Positions 8,126 to 16,937 of a stretch of DNA of 64,000 nt are shown in pieces. Made by a program: the position numbers and the translations under genes. Source of the stretch: Sphingobium sp. AP50 (lineage in GTDB: Bacteria; Pseudomonadota; Alphaproteobacteria; Sphingomonadales; Sphingomonadaceae); NCBI RefSeq assembly GCF_900109095.1, contig NZ_FNYZ01000001.1, positions 372,001-436,000 on the forward strand, written 5' to 3'. The notes under the pieces were generated by a model. The model ran no database searches. It was not told where the DNA came from and saw only the letters and a list, made by a program, of their open reading frames with translations. How positions within the stretch are numbered: position 1 is the stretch's first letter; each line of letters starts with the position of its first letter.

Positions 8126-8644
8126 CTACAACGCCCGCGCGTAGATCAGGTCGCGAAACGGCACGTCGCCGACCATGAAGGTCAGTTCGCCAATTTCCTC
8201 AAAGCCATGGCGCGCATAGAATCGCCGTGCCCGGTCATTTTGCGGATAGACCGCCAGCAACAGCCGCTTTGCCCCGCGCCGCTGCGCTTCCTCCAGCACC
8301 AGCGTCATCAGCCGGTCGCCATTGCCGCCGCCCTGCCAGTCCTGCAGCAGATAGATGCGCTTTAGTTCGACATCCTGTTCGTCGGTCGGCACCGGCAGGG
8401 CAGGGGGCGTGATCAGCGCATAGCCCACCGGCGCGCCCAGCACCGTCTCCCCGATCAGCAGCGTCTGCGCCGGATCGCGCAAGGCCGCCTGATAATAGGC
8501 CTCGCCATGGGCGCCGCGAATATGGCTCAGCAGCGCCGCACCCGGATGATCATGAGCAAAGCTGGCAAGGAAGGTCGCGCCACCCAATATCGACAGCGCC
8601 CCGGCATCCGCAACCTCCGCCCGGCGCCACAGAATCGGCGTCAT
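8126..8644 (-). CDS. GNAT-family N-acetyltransferase
   Basis: A 172-residue GNAT acetyltransferase transferring acetyl from acetyl-CoA to an unknown amine. Visible family elements are VELKRIYLLQDWQGGGNGDRLM (beta-4 and the acetyl-CoA pyrophosphate loop, here QGGGNG) and the C-terminal NDRARRFYARHGFEEIGELTFMVG (motif B). Its C-terminal end faces the MerR gene with 4 bases between. It is likely in one minus-strand unit behind the helicase and SixA genes. Confidence 0.85.
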   Translation of the reverse strand: MTPILWRRAEVADAGALSILGGATFLASFAHDHPGAALLSHIRGAHGEAYYQAALRDPAQTLLIGETVLGAPVGYALITPPALPVPTDEQDVELKRIYLLQDWQGGGNGDRLMTLVLEEAQRRGAKRLLLAVYPQNDRARRFYARHGFEEIGELTFMVGDVPFRDLIYARAL

Positions 8645-8654
8645 GTCCGGCGGC

Positions 8655-9197
8655 TCAGCGGGTGCCCGGCCCCAGCGCCGGGTCCAGGTCGCGGGGGCGG
8701 GTGAAGCTGGCCAGCGTCGCGATATTGTCGCGCGCCTCGCTCCAGCGGTCGATCGCCAAATCCATCACCGCGATGCTGGCGGTGGGGAATTTCACCTCCA
8801 CATCCTCGCGCAGCGAACTGATGCCGTCATCGGGCACCAGATCCAGAATCAGCTCCTCCAGCCCCGGATTATGCCCCGCCATCAGCACGCTGTCCGCGCT
8901 GTCGGGCAGGTCGCGCACGACATCGAACAGCGTCGGGGAGGAGGCGAGATAGATGCGCCGGTCCCAGCGCGCGTCCAGCGTCTCGCCATAGCCTTCGAAG
9001 AAAGTCTCCAGCGTCTGCACCACGCGCACCGCAGGGGAGGCGACCAGCAGGTCGAACTGCATCTTCCGCTTGGCGGCGAACTGGCCCATCAGCAACGCGG
9101 CCTTTTCCCCGCGACGATTCAGCGGGCGATCAAAGTCGCGCGCCACCGGATCGTCCCAGTCCGATTTGGCGTGGCGCAACAGGGTCAGCCGCTTCAT
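8655..9197 (-). CDS. SixA-type histidine phosphatase
   Basis: A 180-residue branch-2-like histidine phosphatase of the SixA group. The catalytic RHG-like motif is LLRHAKSDWDD (H9), with a second histidine in MAGHNPGLEEL. SixA of E. coli acts on phosphohistidine of phosphotransfer proteins; the substrate here is unknown. The ATG overlaps the stop of the upstream helicase gene by 4 bases, so the pair is coupled. Confidence 0.86.
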   Translation of the reverse strand: MKRLTLLRHAKSDWDDPVARDFDRPLNRRGEKAALLMGQFAAKRKMQFDLLVASPAVRVVQTLETFFEGYGETLDARWDRRIYLASSPTLFDVVRDLPDSADSVLMAGHNPGLEELILDLVPDDGISSLREDVEVKFPTASIAVMDLAIDRWSEARDNIATLASFTRPRDLDPALGPGTR

Positions 9198-11947
9198 TGT
9201 CTCTCCTGCTGGGGCAAATCGGATTCGCCCCCCTGATGCCCTACTGATGCGCTTTCGCCAAGCGTTTCGCGGCGGGCGGCAACGCTGACGGCGATGATCG
9301 CCTCGTCCAGCGTCAGGCGGCGCACCGGCGTTTCGGGCGGAAAGGCGCTCAACAACCGGCTGGGCATGGCGGCCGACAATATGACGAAACTGCCCCGGTC
9401 CTCGGCCCGGCGGATCAGGCGACCAAAGGCCTGCGCCAGCCGCGCCCGGATCAACCGGTCGTCATAGGCATTGCCACCACCCGCCAGCCGCCGCGCCGCA
9501 TGCAGCACCGTGGGCTTCGACCATGGCACGCCCTCCATCACCACCAGCCGCAGCGAATGGCCCGGCACGTCCACCCCGTCGCGCAAGGCATCGGTGCCCA
9601 GCAGGGAGGCGCGGGGATCGTCGCGGAAAATGTCGACCAACGTGCCGGTATCCATCGGGTCGACATGCTGGGCGTAAAGCGGCAATCCGCCGCGCGCCAG
9701 CCGGTCGGCGATCCGCGCATGCACCGCGCGCAGCCGCCGGATCGCGGTGAACAGACCCAGCGTCCCGCCGCCGGCCGCCTCGATCAGCCGGGCATAGGCG
9801 CCCGACATGGCGGCAATATCGCCTTTCTTGATGTCGGTGACGATCAGCACTTCGGCCCGGCCCGGGTAGTCGAAGGGGCTGGCCGCCTCGAACCGTTCCG
9901 CGCCATGGGGCAGGTGGATCGCGCCGCTGCGTGCCTCCGCATTGCTCCATTCCCCGCCGCCCTTCAGCGTCGCCGATGTCAGCAGCACGCCCTGCGCCGG
10001 TTTCAGCACCGTTTCGGCGAGCGGCCGTGTCGGGTCCAGCCAGTGGCGATGGATGCCGATATCATATTCGCGCCCCTCGACCCGGTCGACCGTCATCCAG
10101 TCGACATAGTCGGCGTCGGCCGGCCCGCCGATCCGCGCCAGCAGCGCCAGCCAGGCCGCAATCAGATCGCGCCGCCAGCCGAGCGACGCCACCGCGCCCT
10201 CGATCCGCGCCCGCGCCGCGCCGTCCAGCCAGTCGGGCGCGTCCTCGATCACCACCTCCAGCCGCCGCGCCAGCCGCACCAGCGGCTTGATCAGCGCATC
10301 GAGCGCCAGCGCCGCCTCCTGCGCCGCCTCGACCAGCGCGCCGTCGGGTTCGGCCAGTTCGGTTTCCAGCCCGTATCCGGCATCGGTCTCGCCCGCTGCC
10401 TCCGCGCGGGTGTAGACCGTCCCCCGCACCGCCGCGAGCAACGCTTCCAGCGGCCCGAACGGCTCGCCAGCCACCACGCGCTTCAGCCAGTCATCGGCCG
10501 GCAATGCCTGCGCCGCGTCCACCGCCGCGCGGATCGCCTGCCCGCCTTCCTCGTCATAGCTCGCCATGTCGGACAGGCGCGCCGCCAGCCCCCGCCGCCG
10601 TCCGCGCGATCCGCCTTCCGGCCCCATGATCCAGCGGCGCAGCTCGATCGCCTCCTGCCCCGACAGAGCGACGGAGAAGGTCGAATCCGCCGCATCGAAC
10701 AGATGATGCCCTTCGTCGAAGACGATCCGCTGCGGTCGCTGCCCCGTCTCGCGCCCGCGCGCGGCGTTGATCATCACCAGCGCATGATTGGCGATGACGA
10801 TGTCGGCGTCGGCGGAAGCGCGCGCCGACCGCTCGATGAAGCATTTGCGGTAATGCGGGCAGCCCGCATAAATACACTCGCCCCGCCGGTCGGTCAGCGC
10901 CGTGGAGCCGTTGCGCCGGAACAGGGTCGGCAACCATCCGGGCAGGTCGCCGCCCACCATGTCGCCATCCTTGGTGAAGGCGGCCCAGCGCGCCACCAGT
11001 TGCGCCAATATCGCGGCCCGCCCGGCAAAGCCGCCCTGCAAGGCGTCCTCAAGGTTCAGCAGGCAGAGATAATTTTCCCGCCCCTTGCGCACCACCACCC
11101 GCCGTGCAGCCATGGCGGGGTCGGGAAACAGGCGCAACGTTTCGCGGTCCAACTGCCGTTGCAGCGCCTTGGTATAGGTCGACACCCATACCGTCCCTTG
11201 CGCTTCCGCCGCCCAGAGCGAGGCGGGGGCCAGATAGCCCAAAGTCTTGCCGATCCCGGTGCCCGCTTCGGCCAGCAGCATATTGGGCTGGTCGCGATGC
11301 TTGCGCGGGGTGAAGGCGATGCGGGCGGCAGCAGCATAGGCGCGCTGGCCCGGCCGAGGCTCCGCGCCCGCGCCGGTCAGCGCATCCAGCCGGGCCAGCA
11401 CCTGATCCTCCGCCAGGCTGATGGTGCGCGGAGCGGGACGGGGCTGGGCCTCCTCCCATTCGGGCAGCTTGGAAAAGAGCCAGCGCTCCGCCTCGCGCGG
11501 GCGCGGAATGCGCGGCGCGACCAGCGGCGACCAGGGCCAGCGCATCCGGTGCAGCGATTGCGCAGCGGTCCATCCGCCCTCGCGCTCCACCCAGTCCGGC
11601 GCATCCAGCCGGGCCAGCAGCAACGTTGCCGCCTGTTGCAGCAGCGCGGGAATATCGCCCTCATTGCCCGGAGCGGGCAGGTCCAGCGCTTCCGCCAGCC
11701 CCTTGGGCGTGGGCACCAGAAAGCGGGCGGGATGCAGAAAGGCCCATAATTCCAGCAGGTCGAGGCCATTCAGCTCCGGATAGCCCAGCCGCTGGCCGGT
11801 CAGCGGCGCATTCAGCAGCAACACCGGCGTTTCGGCCGCGCGCGCGATCGCCTGCCCTTTCGCCAGCGCGTGGGTATTGTCGCCTTCGCGCAGCCAGATA
11901 CCGCCATGGCTGGCGTGAAGCGCGGGCAGGGATGCGGGATCGATCAC
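9194..11947 (-). CDS. DinG/XPD-like Fe-S DNA helicase
   Basis: A 917-residue superfamily 2 helicase related to DinG/XPD, which unwind DNA or R-loops 5' to 3' using ATP. Walker A is EAGTGIGKT (227-235). Four Cys at about 295, 358, 363 and 369 form the Fe-S cluster site. The DEGH box is VFDEGHHLFDAADS (411-414), and late motifs include TSATLKGGGEW and LIRRAEDRGSFVILSAAMPSRL. The first 200 residues are an extension absent from classical DinG. The part GLDLLELWAFLHPARFLVPTP is reminiscent of the exonuclease domain of DnaQ-DinG fusions but lacks acidic catalytic motifs. The stop overlaps the SixA start. Confidence 0.88.
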   Translation of the reverse strand: MIDPASLPALHASHGGIWLREGDNTHALAKGQAIARAAETPVLLLNAPLTGQRLGYPELNGLDLLELWAFLHPARFLVPTPKGLAEALDLPAPGNEGDIPALLQQAATLLLARLDAPDWVEREGGWTAAQSLHRMRWPWSPLVAPRIPRPREAERWLFSKLPEWEEAQPRPAPRTISLAEDQVLARLDALTGAGAEPRPGQRAYAAAARIAFTPRKHRDQPNMLLAEAGTGIGKTLGYLAPASLWAAEAQGTVWVSTYTKALQRQLDRETLRLFPDPAMAARRVVVRKGRENYLCLLNLEDALQGGFAGRAAILAQLVARWAAFTKDGDMVGGDLPGWLPTLFRRNGSTALTDRRGECIYAGCPHYRKCFIERSARASADADIVIANHALVMINAARGRETGQRPQRIVFDEGHHLFDAADSTFSVALSGQEAIELRRWIMGPEGGSRGRRRGLAARLSDMASYDEEGGQAIRAAVDAAQALPADDWLKRVVAGEPFGPLEALLAAVRGTVYTRAEAAGETDAGYGLETELAEPDGALVEAAQEAALALDALIKPLVRLARRLEVVIEDAPDWLDGAARARIEGAVASLGWRRDLIAAWLALLARIGGPADADYVDWMTVDRVEGREYDIGIHRHWLDPTRPLAETVLKPAQGVLLTSATLKGGGEWSNAEARSGAIHLPHGAERFEAASPFDYPGRAEVLIVTDIKKGDIAAMSGAYARLIEAAGGGTLGLFTAIRRLRAVHARIADRLARGGLPLYAQHVDPMDTGTLVDIFRDDPRASLLGTDALRDGVDVPGHSLRLVVMEGVPWSKPTVLHAARRLAGGGNAYDDRLIRARLAQAFGRLIRRAEDRGSFVILSAAMPSRLLSAFPPETPVRRLTLDEAIIAVSVAARRETLGESASVGHQGGESDLPQQERQ

Positions 11948-11988
11948 CCGTGCGGTTTAGGCGAACGGGAACAAAAGGAAAACCTGTT

Positions 11989-12339
11989 TCAGCCGGCGCG
12001 CCGTCCGAAACCGCCTGCGGCATTGAGGCGCGGCTGGAAGGCGACGGGAGCCCGCTGGGCGGCGCGCGCCAGTTCCAGCCTGTCGAACAGCGGGCCTTCA
12101 TTCAGTTCATAGGGGAAGCGAATGCCCATCCGGTCCTCTTCGGACCAGCGTACCGTGCCGAATGTGACATGGCCGTCCAGGTCGATCTGGCATTGCGATC
12201 GCGGCGGCAGGGTGCAGCCCACGACCTGTGCGCCCCCTTCGCTCAGGTCGACGATCATGCCTTCCAGGCTGTCGAGCACGGTCGTCACCACGATGGGAAT
12301 CTCCACCGTAATACGCTCATGACTACGTTTGACCTGCAT
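11989..12339 (-). CDS. PilZ-domain protein
   Basis: A 116-residue protein made largely of one PilZ domain, the c-di-GMP receptor fold. The two binding signatures are present: R5-x3-R9 (RSHER) and DLSEGG (the D/N-x-S-x-x-G motif), so nucleotide binding is plausible. The last 35 residues are Ala/Arg-rich and probably disordered. GGAGG lies 5-6 bases before the ATG. A second PilZ protein is at 40170 and a GGDEF protein at 31032, so c-di-GMP signalling is represented three times. Confidence 0.85.
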   Translation of the reverse strand: MQVKRSHERITVEIPIVVTTVLDSLEGMIVDLSEGGAQVVGCTLPPRSQCQIDLDGHVTFGTVRWSEEDRMGIRFPYELNEGPLFDRLELARAAQRAPVAFQPRLNAAGGFGRRAG

Positions 12340-12374
12340 ATCGCCTCCGATCCTGCGTAATATAGCAGGCAGAA

Positions 12375-12388
12375 TTACTTAAAAGTAA
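12375..12388. promoter_or_regulatory. AT-rich palindrome upstream of lysK / PilZ
   Basis: TTACTT-aa-AAGTAA lies in a divergent, unusually AT-rich gap between the PilZ and lysK starts, followed by a second palindrome AGAAC-g-GTTCT at 12394-12404. These could be operators or part of overlapping promoters. No known regulator is identified. Confidence 0.35.
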
Positions 12389-12479
12389 ATATGAGAACGG
12401 TTCTTATCAGGCTTTGTCATGCATTGCCATCAAAGGGCGTTCCCTTTCAGCCAGCCAGCAGCTAGGGGCTTTCGTCATT

Positions 12480-14060
12480 ATGACAGTGTCCGACATTCTC
12501 CGCACCGCCGCAAACGCATCCAAGGCCTGGCCCTATGAGGAGGCGCGCAAGCTTCTCAAGCGCTATTCCAATGGCGCGCCGGAGAAAGGGCATATCCTGT
12601 TCGAAACCGGCTATGGTCCCTCGGGCCTGCCGCATATCGGCACCTTCAACGAAGTGCTGCGCACCACTATGGTCCGCAACGCCTATCATGCGCTGTCGGA
12701 TATCCCGACCCGGCTGGTGGCGTTCAGCGACGATATGGATGGCCTGCGCAAGGTGCCGGGCAATGTCCCCAATCAGGCGATGCTGGAAGAACATCTGGGC
12801 AAGCCGCTGACGCAGGTGCCCGATCCGTTCGAAAAGTTCGAAAGTTTCGCCCATCATAACAATGCGATGCTGCGCGATTTCCTCGACAGCTACGGCTTCG
12901 ACTATGAATTCGTGTCCGCCACCGAGCGCTATAAGGCCGGCGCCTTCGACGAAGCGCTGCGGCAGGTGCTCCGCCGCTATCAGGCGATCATGGACATCAT
13001 GCTGCCGACCCTGCGCAAGGAACGGCAGGCCACCTATTCGCCGGTGCTGCCGATCAGCCCGAAGAGCGGCATCGTGCTTCAGGTGCCGGTCGAGGTGATC
13101 GACGCCGAAGCCGGTATCGTCCGTTTCGAGGATGATGGCGACATCATCGAACAATCGATCCTGTCGGGCGGCGCCAAGCTGCAATGGAAGGTCGACTGGG
13201 CGATGCGCTGGTACGGGCTGGGCGTCGACTATGAAATGGCGGGCAAGGATCTGATCGATTCGGTCACGCAATCGTCGAAGATCTGCCGCGCATTGGGCGG
13301 CCGCCCGCCCGAAGGCTTCAATTATGAGATGTTCCTCGACGAAAAGGGCGAGAAAATCTCCAAGACCAAGGGCAATGGCCTCAGCCTCGAACAATGGCTG
13401 ACCTATGGCCCGCAGGAAAGCCTGGCCTTCTACGCCTATCGCGAACCCAAGAAGGCCAAGCAACTGCACATGGGCGTGATCCCGCGCGCGGTGGACGAAT
13501 ATTGGCAGTTCCGCGCCAACTATCCCAAGCAGGCGATCGAGCAGCAGCTCGGCAATCCGGTGCATCATATCCATGATGGCAAGCTGCCGCAGGGCGAACT
13601 GCCGGTTACCTTCGGCCTGCTGCTGAACCTTGTCGGTGTGATGGGCGATGCCAGCCGCGAACAGGTGTGGAGCTATCTGCAAAATTATGTGCCCGGCGCC
13701 AGCGCGGAGACCTATCCGGAACTGGACGCGCTGATCGGCCACGCGCTCGCCTATCATCGCGATTTCGTCGCCCCCACGCTCCAGCGCCGCGCGCCTGAAC
13801 CGAACGAAGCCGCCGCCCTGCGCCAGCTGGACAGCGAACTGGCCGCATTGCCGGCTGAAGCGACGGCGGAAGACATCCAGAATATCGTCTATGCCATTGG
13901 CAAGGATGAGGCGTTCGGCTTCGCTGAACTGCGCGACTGGTTCAAGGCGCTGTACCAGACTTTGCTGGGCGCGGATCAGGGCCCCCGCATGGGCAGCTTC
14001 ATTGCGCTCTACGGCATCGACAACAGCCGCAAACTGATCGCCGAGGCGCTGGCGTCTTGA
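12480..14060 (+). CDS. lysK: Lysyl-tRNA synthetase, class I
   Basis: Charges tRNA-Lys with lysine in the cytoplasm. This is the archaeal-type class I enzyme, which replaces the class II LysS in many alphaproteobacteria. The 526 residues carry the HIGH-type signature GPSGLPHIGTFNE (PHIG about 51-54), the KMSKS-type motif EKISKTKGNGLS starting near 292, and the C-terminal anticodon-binding alpha-helical region. The frame is open to 12414, but homologues begin near MTVSDILRTAANASKAWP, so 12480 is used. A strong terminator follows at 14214. Confidence 0.95.
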   Translation: MTVSDILRTAANASKAWPYEEARKLLKRYSNGAPEKGHILFETGYGPSGLPHIGTFNEVLRTTMVRNAYHALSDIPTRLVAFSDDMDGLRKVPGNVPNQAMLEEHLGKPLTQVPDPFEKFESFAHHNNAMLRDFLDSYGFDYEFVSATERYKAGAFDEALRQVLRRYQAIMDIMLPTLRKERQATYSPVLPISPKSGIVLQVPVEVIDAEAGIVRFEDDGDIIEQSILSGGAKLQWKVDWAMRWYGLGVDYEMAGKDLIDSVTQSSKICRALGGRPPEGFNYEMFLDEKGEKISKTKGNGLSLEQWLTYGPQESLAFYAYREPKKAKQLHMGVIPRAVDEYWQFRANYPKQAIEQQLGNPVHHIHDGKLPQGELPVTFGLLLNLVGVMGDASREQVWSYLQNYVPGASAETYPELDALIGHALAYHRDFVAPTLQRRAPEPNEAAALRQLDSELAALPAEATAEDIQNIVYAIGKDEAFGFAELRDWFKALYQTLLGADQGPRMGSFIALYGIDNSRKLIAEALAS

Positions 14061-14213
14061 TCTGAATCAACCATGCCGCGGAACAATCTGGCGGCATGAT
14101 CGTTACGGGCAACGGTCCACCCCCCTTTCGGACTGGTGGCGTGCCCCGCGTACGCCATCGGCCGCGTGCGCCCGGAAACGGGCGGCGCGGCCAAGTGGGG
14201 GGAACAGCAAAAA

Positions 14214-14251
14214 GGCGGCCCGGAATTCGCTATTCCGGGCCGCCTTTTTTT
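14214..14251 (+). terminator. Rho-independent terminator after lysK
   Basis: Perfect 13-bp stem (GGCGGCCCGGAAT / ATTCCGGGCCGCC, 14214-14226 and 14232-14244) with a 5-base loop, followed by seven T and preceded by an A-run, so it may also work on the minus strand. It lies about 150 bases after the lysK stop. Confidence 0.9.
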
Positions 14252-14262
14252 GGAATGCGCCT

Positions 14263-14303
14263 CTGGTGCGGCGAAAATGCGCTCTTTCGCGCATTTTCCA
14301 AAC
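14263..14303. repeat. Second copy of the hairpin repeat, acts as terminator
   Basis: Shares CTGGTGCGGC, a stem AAAATGCGC-tctttc-GCGCATTTT (14274-14282 / 14289-14297) and a trailing CAAAC with the copy at 4369-4411. It lies directly beyond the stop of the RcnB-like gene on the minus strand and would terminate it. Confidence 0.7.
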
Positions 14304-14309
14304 CGACTC

Positions 14310-14780
14310 TTACCAGAAGAAGGCCCGATGCGCGGTGATCACGCGGCCGGTACGGACATTCACCAGCAGGACGTCATTATAGTGGCGGACCCAGCGCTGG
14401 TTCACGCCCGGACGGGGCAGGCGATAGCGATAGGGATCGGCGATATAATAGCGCGAGTTATAATAGGCCGGACGCAACTGTGCGCCTGCATTCCACTGGC
14501 TATAGCGGAAGGGCGCGCGCCAGTTGCCGCCGCGATAGACGTCGCGGTGCGAACGACGATAATCCTGCCAGTCCTCACGCGCCTCCTGTCGCGCATCGCG
14601 CACGTCGCGGCGCGCTTCGCGCACATCGCGGCGATCACCATAGCGCTGTGCCTGACGCAGGTCGCGCTGTTCCTCGCGCACACGCTGCTCGCTGCGGCGC
14701 GCCTCGCCATAGGATTGGGCCGACGCCATACTCGGCACAACGGTCGCGGCCAGCAGGCCCAATATGATCAGTTTACGCAT
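14310..14780 (-). CDS. RcnB-like secreted protein
   Basis: A 156-residue exported protein. The signal peptide is MRKLIILGLLAATVVPSMASAQS, followed by a highly charged helix rich in Arg/Glu/Asp repeats (REEQRDLRQAQRYGDRRDVREARRD) and a C-terminal aromatic domain ending in the RcnB-type motif YNDVLLVNVRTGRVITAHRAFFW. RcnB of E. coli is a periplasmic protein affecting nickel/cobalt efflux; sphingomonads have many such proteins of unknown role. No rcnA efflux gene is near. The frame extends to 14831, but the signal peptide fixes the start at 14780. Confidence 0.8.
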   Translation of the reverse strand: MRKLIILGLLAATVVPSMASAQSYGEARRSEQRVREEQRDLRQAQRYGDRRDVREARRDVRDARQEAREDWQDYRRSHRDVYRGGNWRAPFRYSQWNAGAQLRPAYYNSRYYIADPYRYRLPRPGVNQRWVRHYNDVLLVNVRTGRVITAHRAFFW

Positions 14781-14929
14781 ATCTCGTCTCCCATAATCTT
14801 TGGCGAAAGCTTCGGGCTTCGTCGCCAACACAGAGAGATATGCCCCTTCGCCCCTGAACGGTCCGGGAATGAAGCAGTCAGATTCCAGTCATTTATGTCG
14901 CAGTTTGTATCAGGTGAGGCATTGCTCCA

Positions 14930-15604
14930 TCACCCCCATGGCCGCTCGCGAAACCATTTCGTCACGACATATTTCGTGCCCTGTACTACCGGCCGCGCGG
15001 CGTGCAGGCTGAACCGGTTGGGCGCGCCATCGCGGCTCATATTGTTCCAGATCAGGATCATGCCCTCCACCGGCGGCACCATGAATTCGCATTGCGGGAA
15101 ATGCGTTTCCCCGCCCGCTTCCACCGGCGACAGATAGATCATCGCCGTCCAGGTCCGCTGCCCGCCGGTCGTGCGCATCTGCTGCCAGTAATCCGCCGTC
15201 ACCGGAAAATAGTCGCAATGCACCTTATATTCCTGCCCCGCCGTATAGCGCTGCCCCTGCAATGTTTCGCCATGCGGCGCGGGCAGGCCGGTCAGCGCAC
15301 AGATGCGATCGGTGATCGTCTCGACCAGCGGATTCCAGGGGCTCAGATTCCCGCTATGGCTGGTGCGATATTCCGCATTGGCGCTGCCCGAAAAGAGCGA
15401 GGAGGGCTTGGCGCTAGCGTCGATCAGTTCGCGCAGCCCCGCGCATTCTTCCCCGCTCAAAAAGCCCTGACGTCCATAGATTTCCAGATGGGGGCTATCG
15501 ATGCGGCTCACCATCGGATTGCGGTCCAGCCGGGCGCGCACGGTATCGCCAATCAGGGCACGGGCGGGCGATGCGATGCCGCCGTCATCGGTCAAGTCGG
15601 TCAT
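14930..15604 (-). CDS. 2-oxoglutarate/Fe(II) oxygenase, prolyl-4-hydroxylase type
   Basis: A 224-residue 2OG-Fe(II) dioxygenase related to the P4H alpha-subunit fold. The iron triad is H129-x-D131 (VHCDYF) and H201 (LHAARPV), with K211 (GTKYVVTKW) binding 2-oxoglutarate; GGETHFPQCEFMVPPVEGMILIWNN is the typical core strand pair. The protein has no signal peptide, so it should act in the cytoplasm, probably hydroxylating Pro or another side chain of a protein. It lies between two RcnB-like genes on the same strand. The substrate is unknown. Confidence 0.87.
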   Translation of the reverse strand: MTDLTDDGGIASPARALIGDTVRARLDRNPMVSRIDSPHLEIYGRQGFLSGEECAGLRELIDASAKPSSLFSGSANAEYRTSHSGNLSPWNPLVETITDRICALTGLPAPHGETLQGQRYTAGQEYKVHCDYFPVTADYWQQMRTTGGQRTWTAMIYLSPVEAGGETHFPQCEFMVPPVEGMILIWNNMSRDGAPNRFSLHAARPVVQGTKYVVTKWFRERPWG

Positions 15605-15704
15605 GCCGCCCTCCTGCCACAGGGCGGGCGGCCATGAAAAGACCCCGGACCGTTGCCGATCCGAGGCCAGGACTCCTGAAGGCCAGTTCAGGAAGGGGGA
15701 GGGA

Positions 15705-15723
15705 AGTAGGGTGCTGCCCTACT
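15705..15723 (-). terminator. Short hairpin at the end of the RcnB-like gene
   Basis: AGTAGGG-tgctg-CCCTACT, a 7-bp stem touching the stop codon of the minus-strand gene, followed in that direction by TTCCCTCC. It is a plausible but weak terminator. Confidence 0.4.
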
Positions 15724-16694
15724 CACCAGAAAAAATCATGGATCACGTCGACGACATAGCCGTCGCGAATATCCACCAGCATCGCGTCGTCATAATAGCG
15801 GACCCAGCGCAGCGATCCATAAGCGGGCGGCAGGCGATAGGCATAGGGATCGTCCAGCCAATAGCTGTTGGAATAGAGCAGGCTGTTCAGCACGATCCCG
15901 ACCGAGAAGCGCCGATAGCCATAGTCCCAGCCGCGCGGGGCGTAATAATTGCCCATGCGGAACCGGTCGCCATAGCGATTGCGATAGCCCTGCCAGTCAT
16001 AGCGCCGGTCCTGCCGCCAGCCATTATTCCAGCGCTGCTGATTGCTCCAGCGGGTGCGGTCGTCGAAGCGACGGCCATTATTCCAGTTGTTCCCATTCCA
16101 GTTACCGCTGTTGCCGCCGCGATTGTCGTTCCAGCGCCGATCGTCATTGCGCCAGTCCTGACGGTCATTGCCGCGATCATTGTTCCAGCCCGGCCGATCG
16201 TCCCGCCGGTCATTGCGATCGTTGCGCCAGTCCTGACGCCCATTCTGCATAGTGTCGCGACGGTCGTCCCGCTGGGCATTACGCCAATTCTGTTGCTGCT
16301 GTTGTTCCCGGCGCATGCGCACGTCATTTTCGACCGCGCGATTGGCCGGCAGATTGGGTTCGCCGCGCCAGCGCGCATCGGGCCGCGGCGGCGCCATCTG
16401 GCCCCCGTTAATCTGGCCACCCGCACCGGCGCGCTGCTGCCAGCGCTGCCCGCCCGCGTCACCACGCGAGGGCGCCTGTTGATCGCCACGCGACTGGACC
16501 TGCGGGTTGCCACGCTGCTGCTGCGGCCCGCGATCGGACCGCTGCTGCTGTCCGCCGCCATCCTGCCGCTGCGCGCGCTGGCCGCCATTGCCACGCTCGC
16601 CGCGCTGACCCGGATCGCTCTGCGCATAAGCGGGTGCGATACCGCCCAACACCGTCGCGGTCATCAGCCCCGCCAGCATCATCTTCCTGAACAT
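15723..16694 (-). CDS. RcnB-like secreted protein with Asn/Arg/Gln-rich middle
   Basis: A 323-residue exported protein. The signal peptide MFRKMMLAGLMTATVLGGIAPAYAQS precedes about 200 residues of low-complexity sequence dominated by Asn, Arg, Asp, Gln, Gly and Trp (for example RNDRNDRRDDRPGWNNDRGN). A C-terminal RcnB-type segment follows: RWVRYYDDAMLVDIRDGYVVDVIHDFFW. The end is clearly homologous to that of the smaller protein at 14310. The disordered, cationic middle suggests binding to polyanions or cell-wall polymers, but this is inference. An alternative start at 16721, with AGGGGG before it, would add 9 residues. Confidence 0.78.
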   Translation of the reverse strand: MFRKMMLAGLMTATVLGGIAPAYAQSDPGQRGERGNGGQRAQRQDGGGQQQRSDRGPQQQRGNPQVQSRGDQQAPSRGDAGGQRWQQRAGAGGQINGGQMAPPRPDARWRGEPNLPANRAVENDVRMRREQQQQQNWRNAQRDDRRDTMQNGRQDWRNDRNDRRDDRPGWNNDRGNDRQDWRNDDRRWNDNRGGNSGNWNGNNWNNGRRFDDRTRWSNQQRWNNGWRQDRRYDWQGYRNRYGDRFRMGNYYAPRGWDYGYRRFSVGIVLNSLLYSNSYWLDDPYAYRLPPAYGSLRWVRYYDDAMLVDIRDGYVVDVIHDFFW

Positions 16695-16937
16695 CGTCCT
16701 GTCTTTCCTCGGCGGGGACACATCGCCCCCTGATGATGCCTGTCTAGACCGGGCGCGATGTCGAGAGGCTGAACTGTCCTGTCAGCCATTTGAAAGAATC
16801 GCGCGGGCCATGGACATCGCTGTCCTAACCCTCCACTGTCCGCCGCTTCGTGTCGCATCACCCCGTAAATGGGGCCTGCAAGCGAAAAGCTGATCCAGAT
16901 CAGTGCGGTGCCGCTGATCTGCCTCTAGGACGATGAT

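Noticed and set aside
9500-11749. 749-codon frame antisense to the DinG-like helicase
   Set aside because: His/Arg/Gln-rich composition without domains; the opposite strand has intact helicase motifs. A GC-rich shadow.
12414-12479. N-terminal extension of LysK
   Set aside because: Not similar to synthetase N-termini; the internal ATG at 12480 matches the family start.
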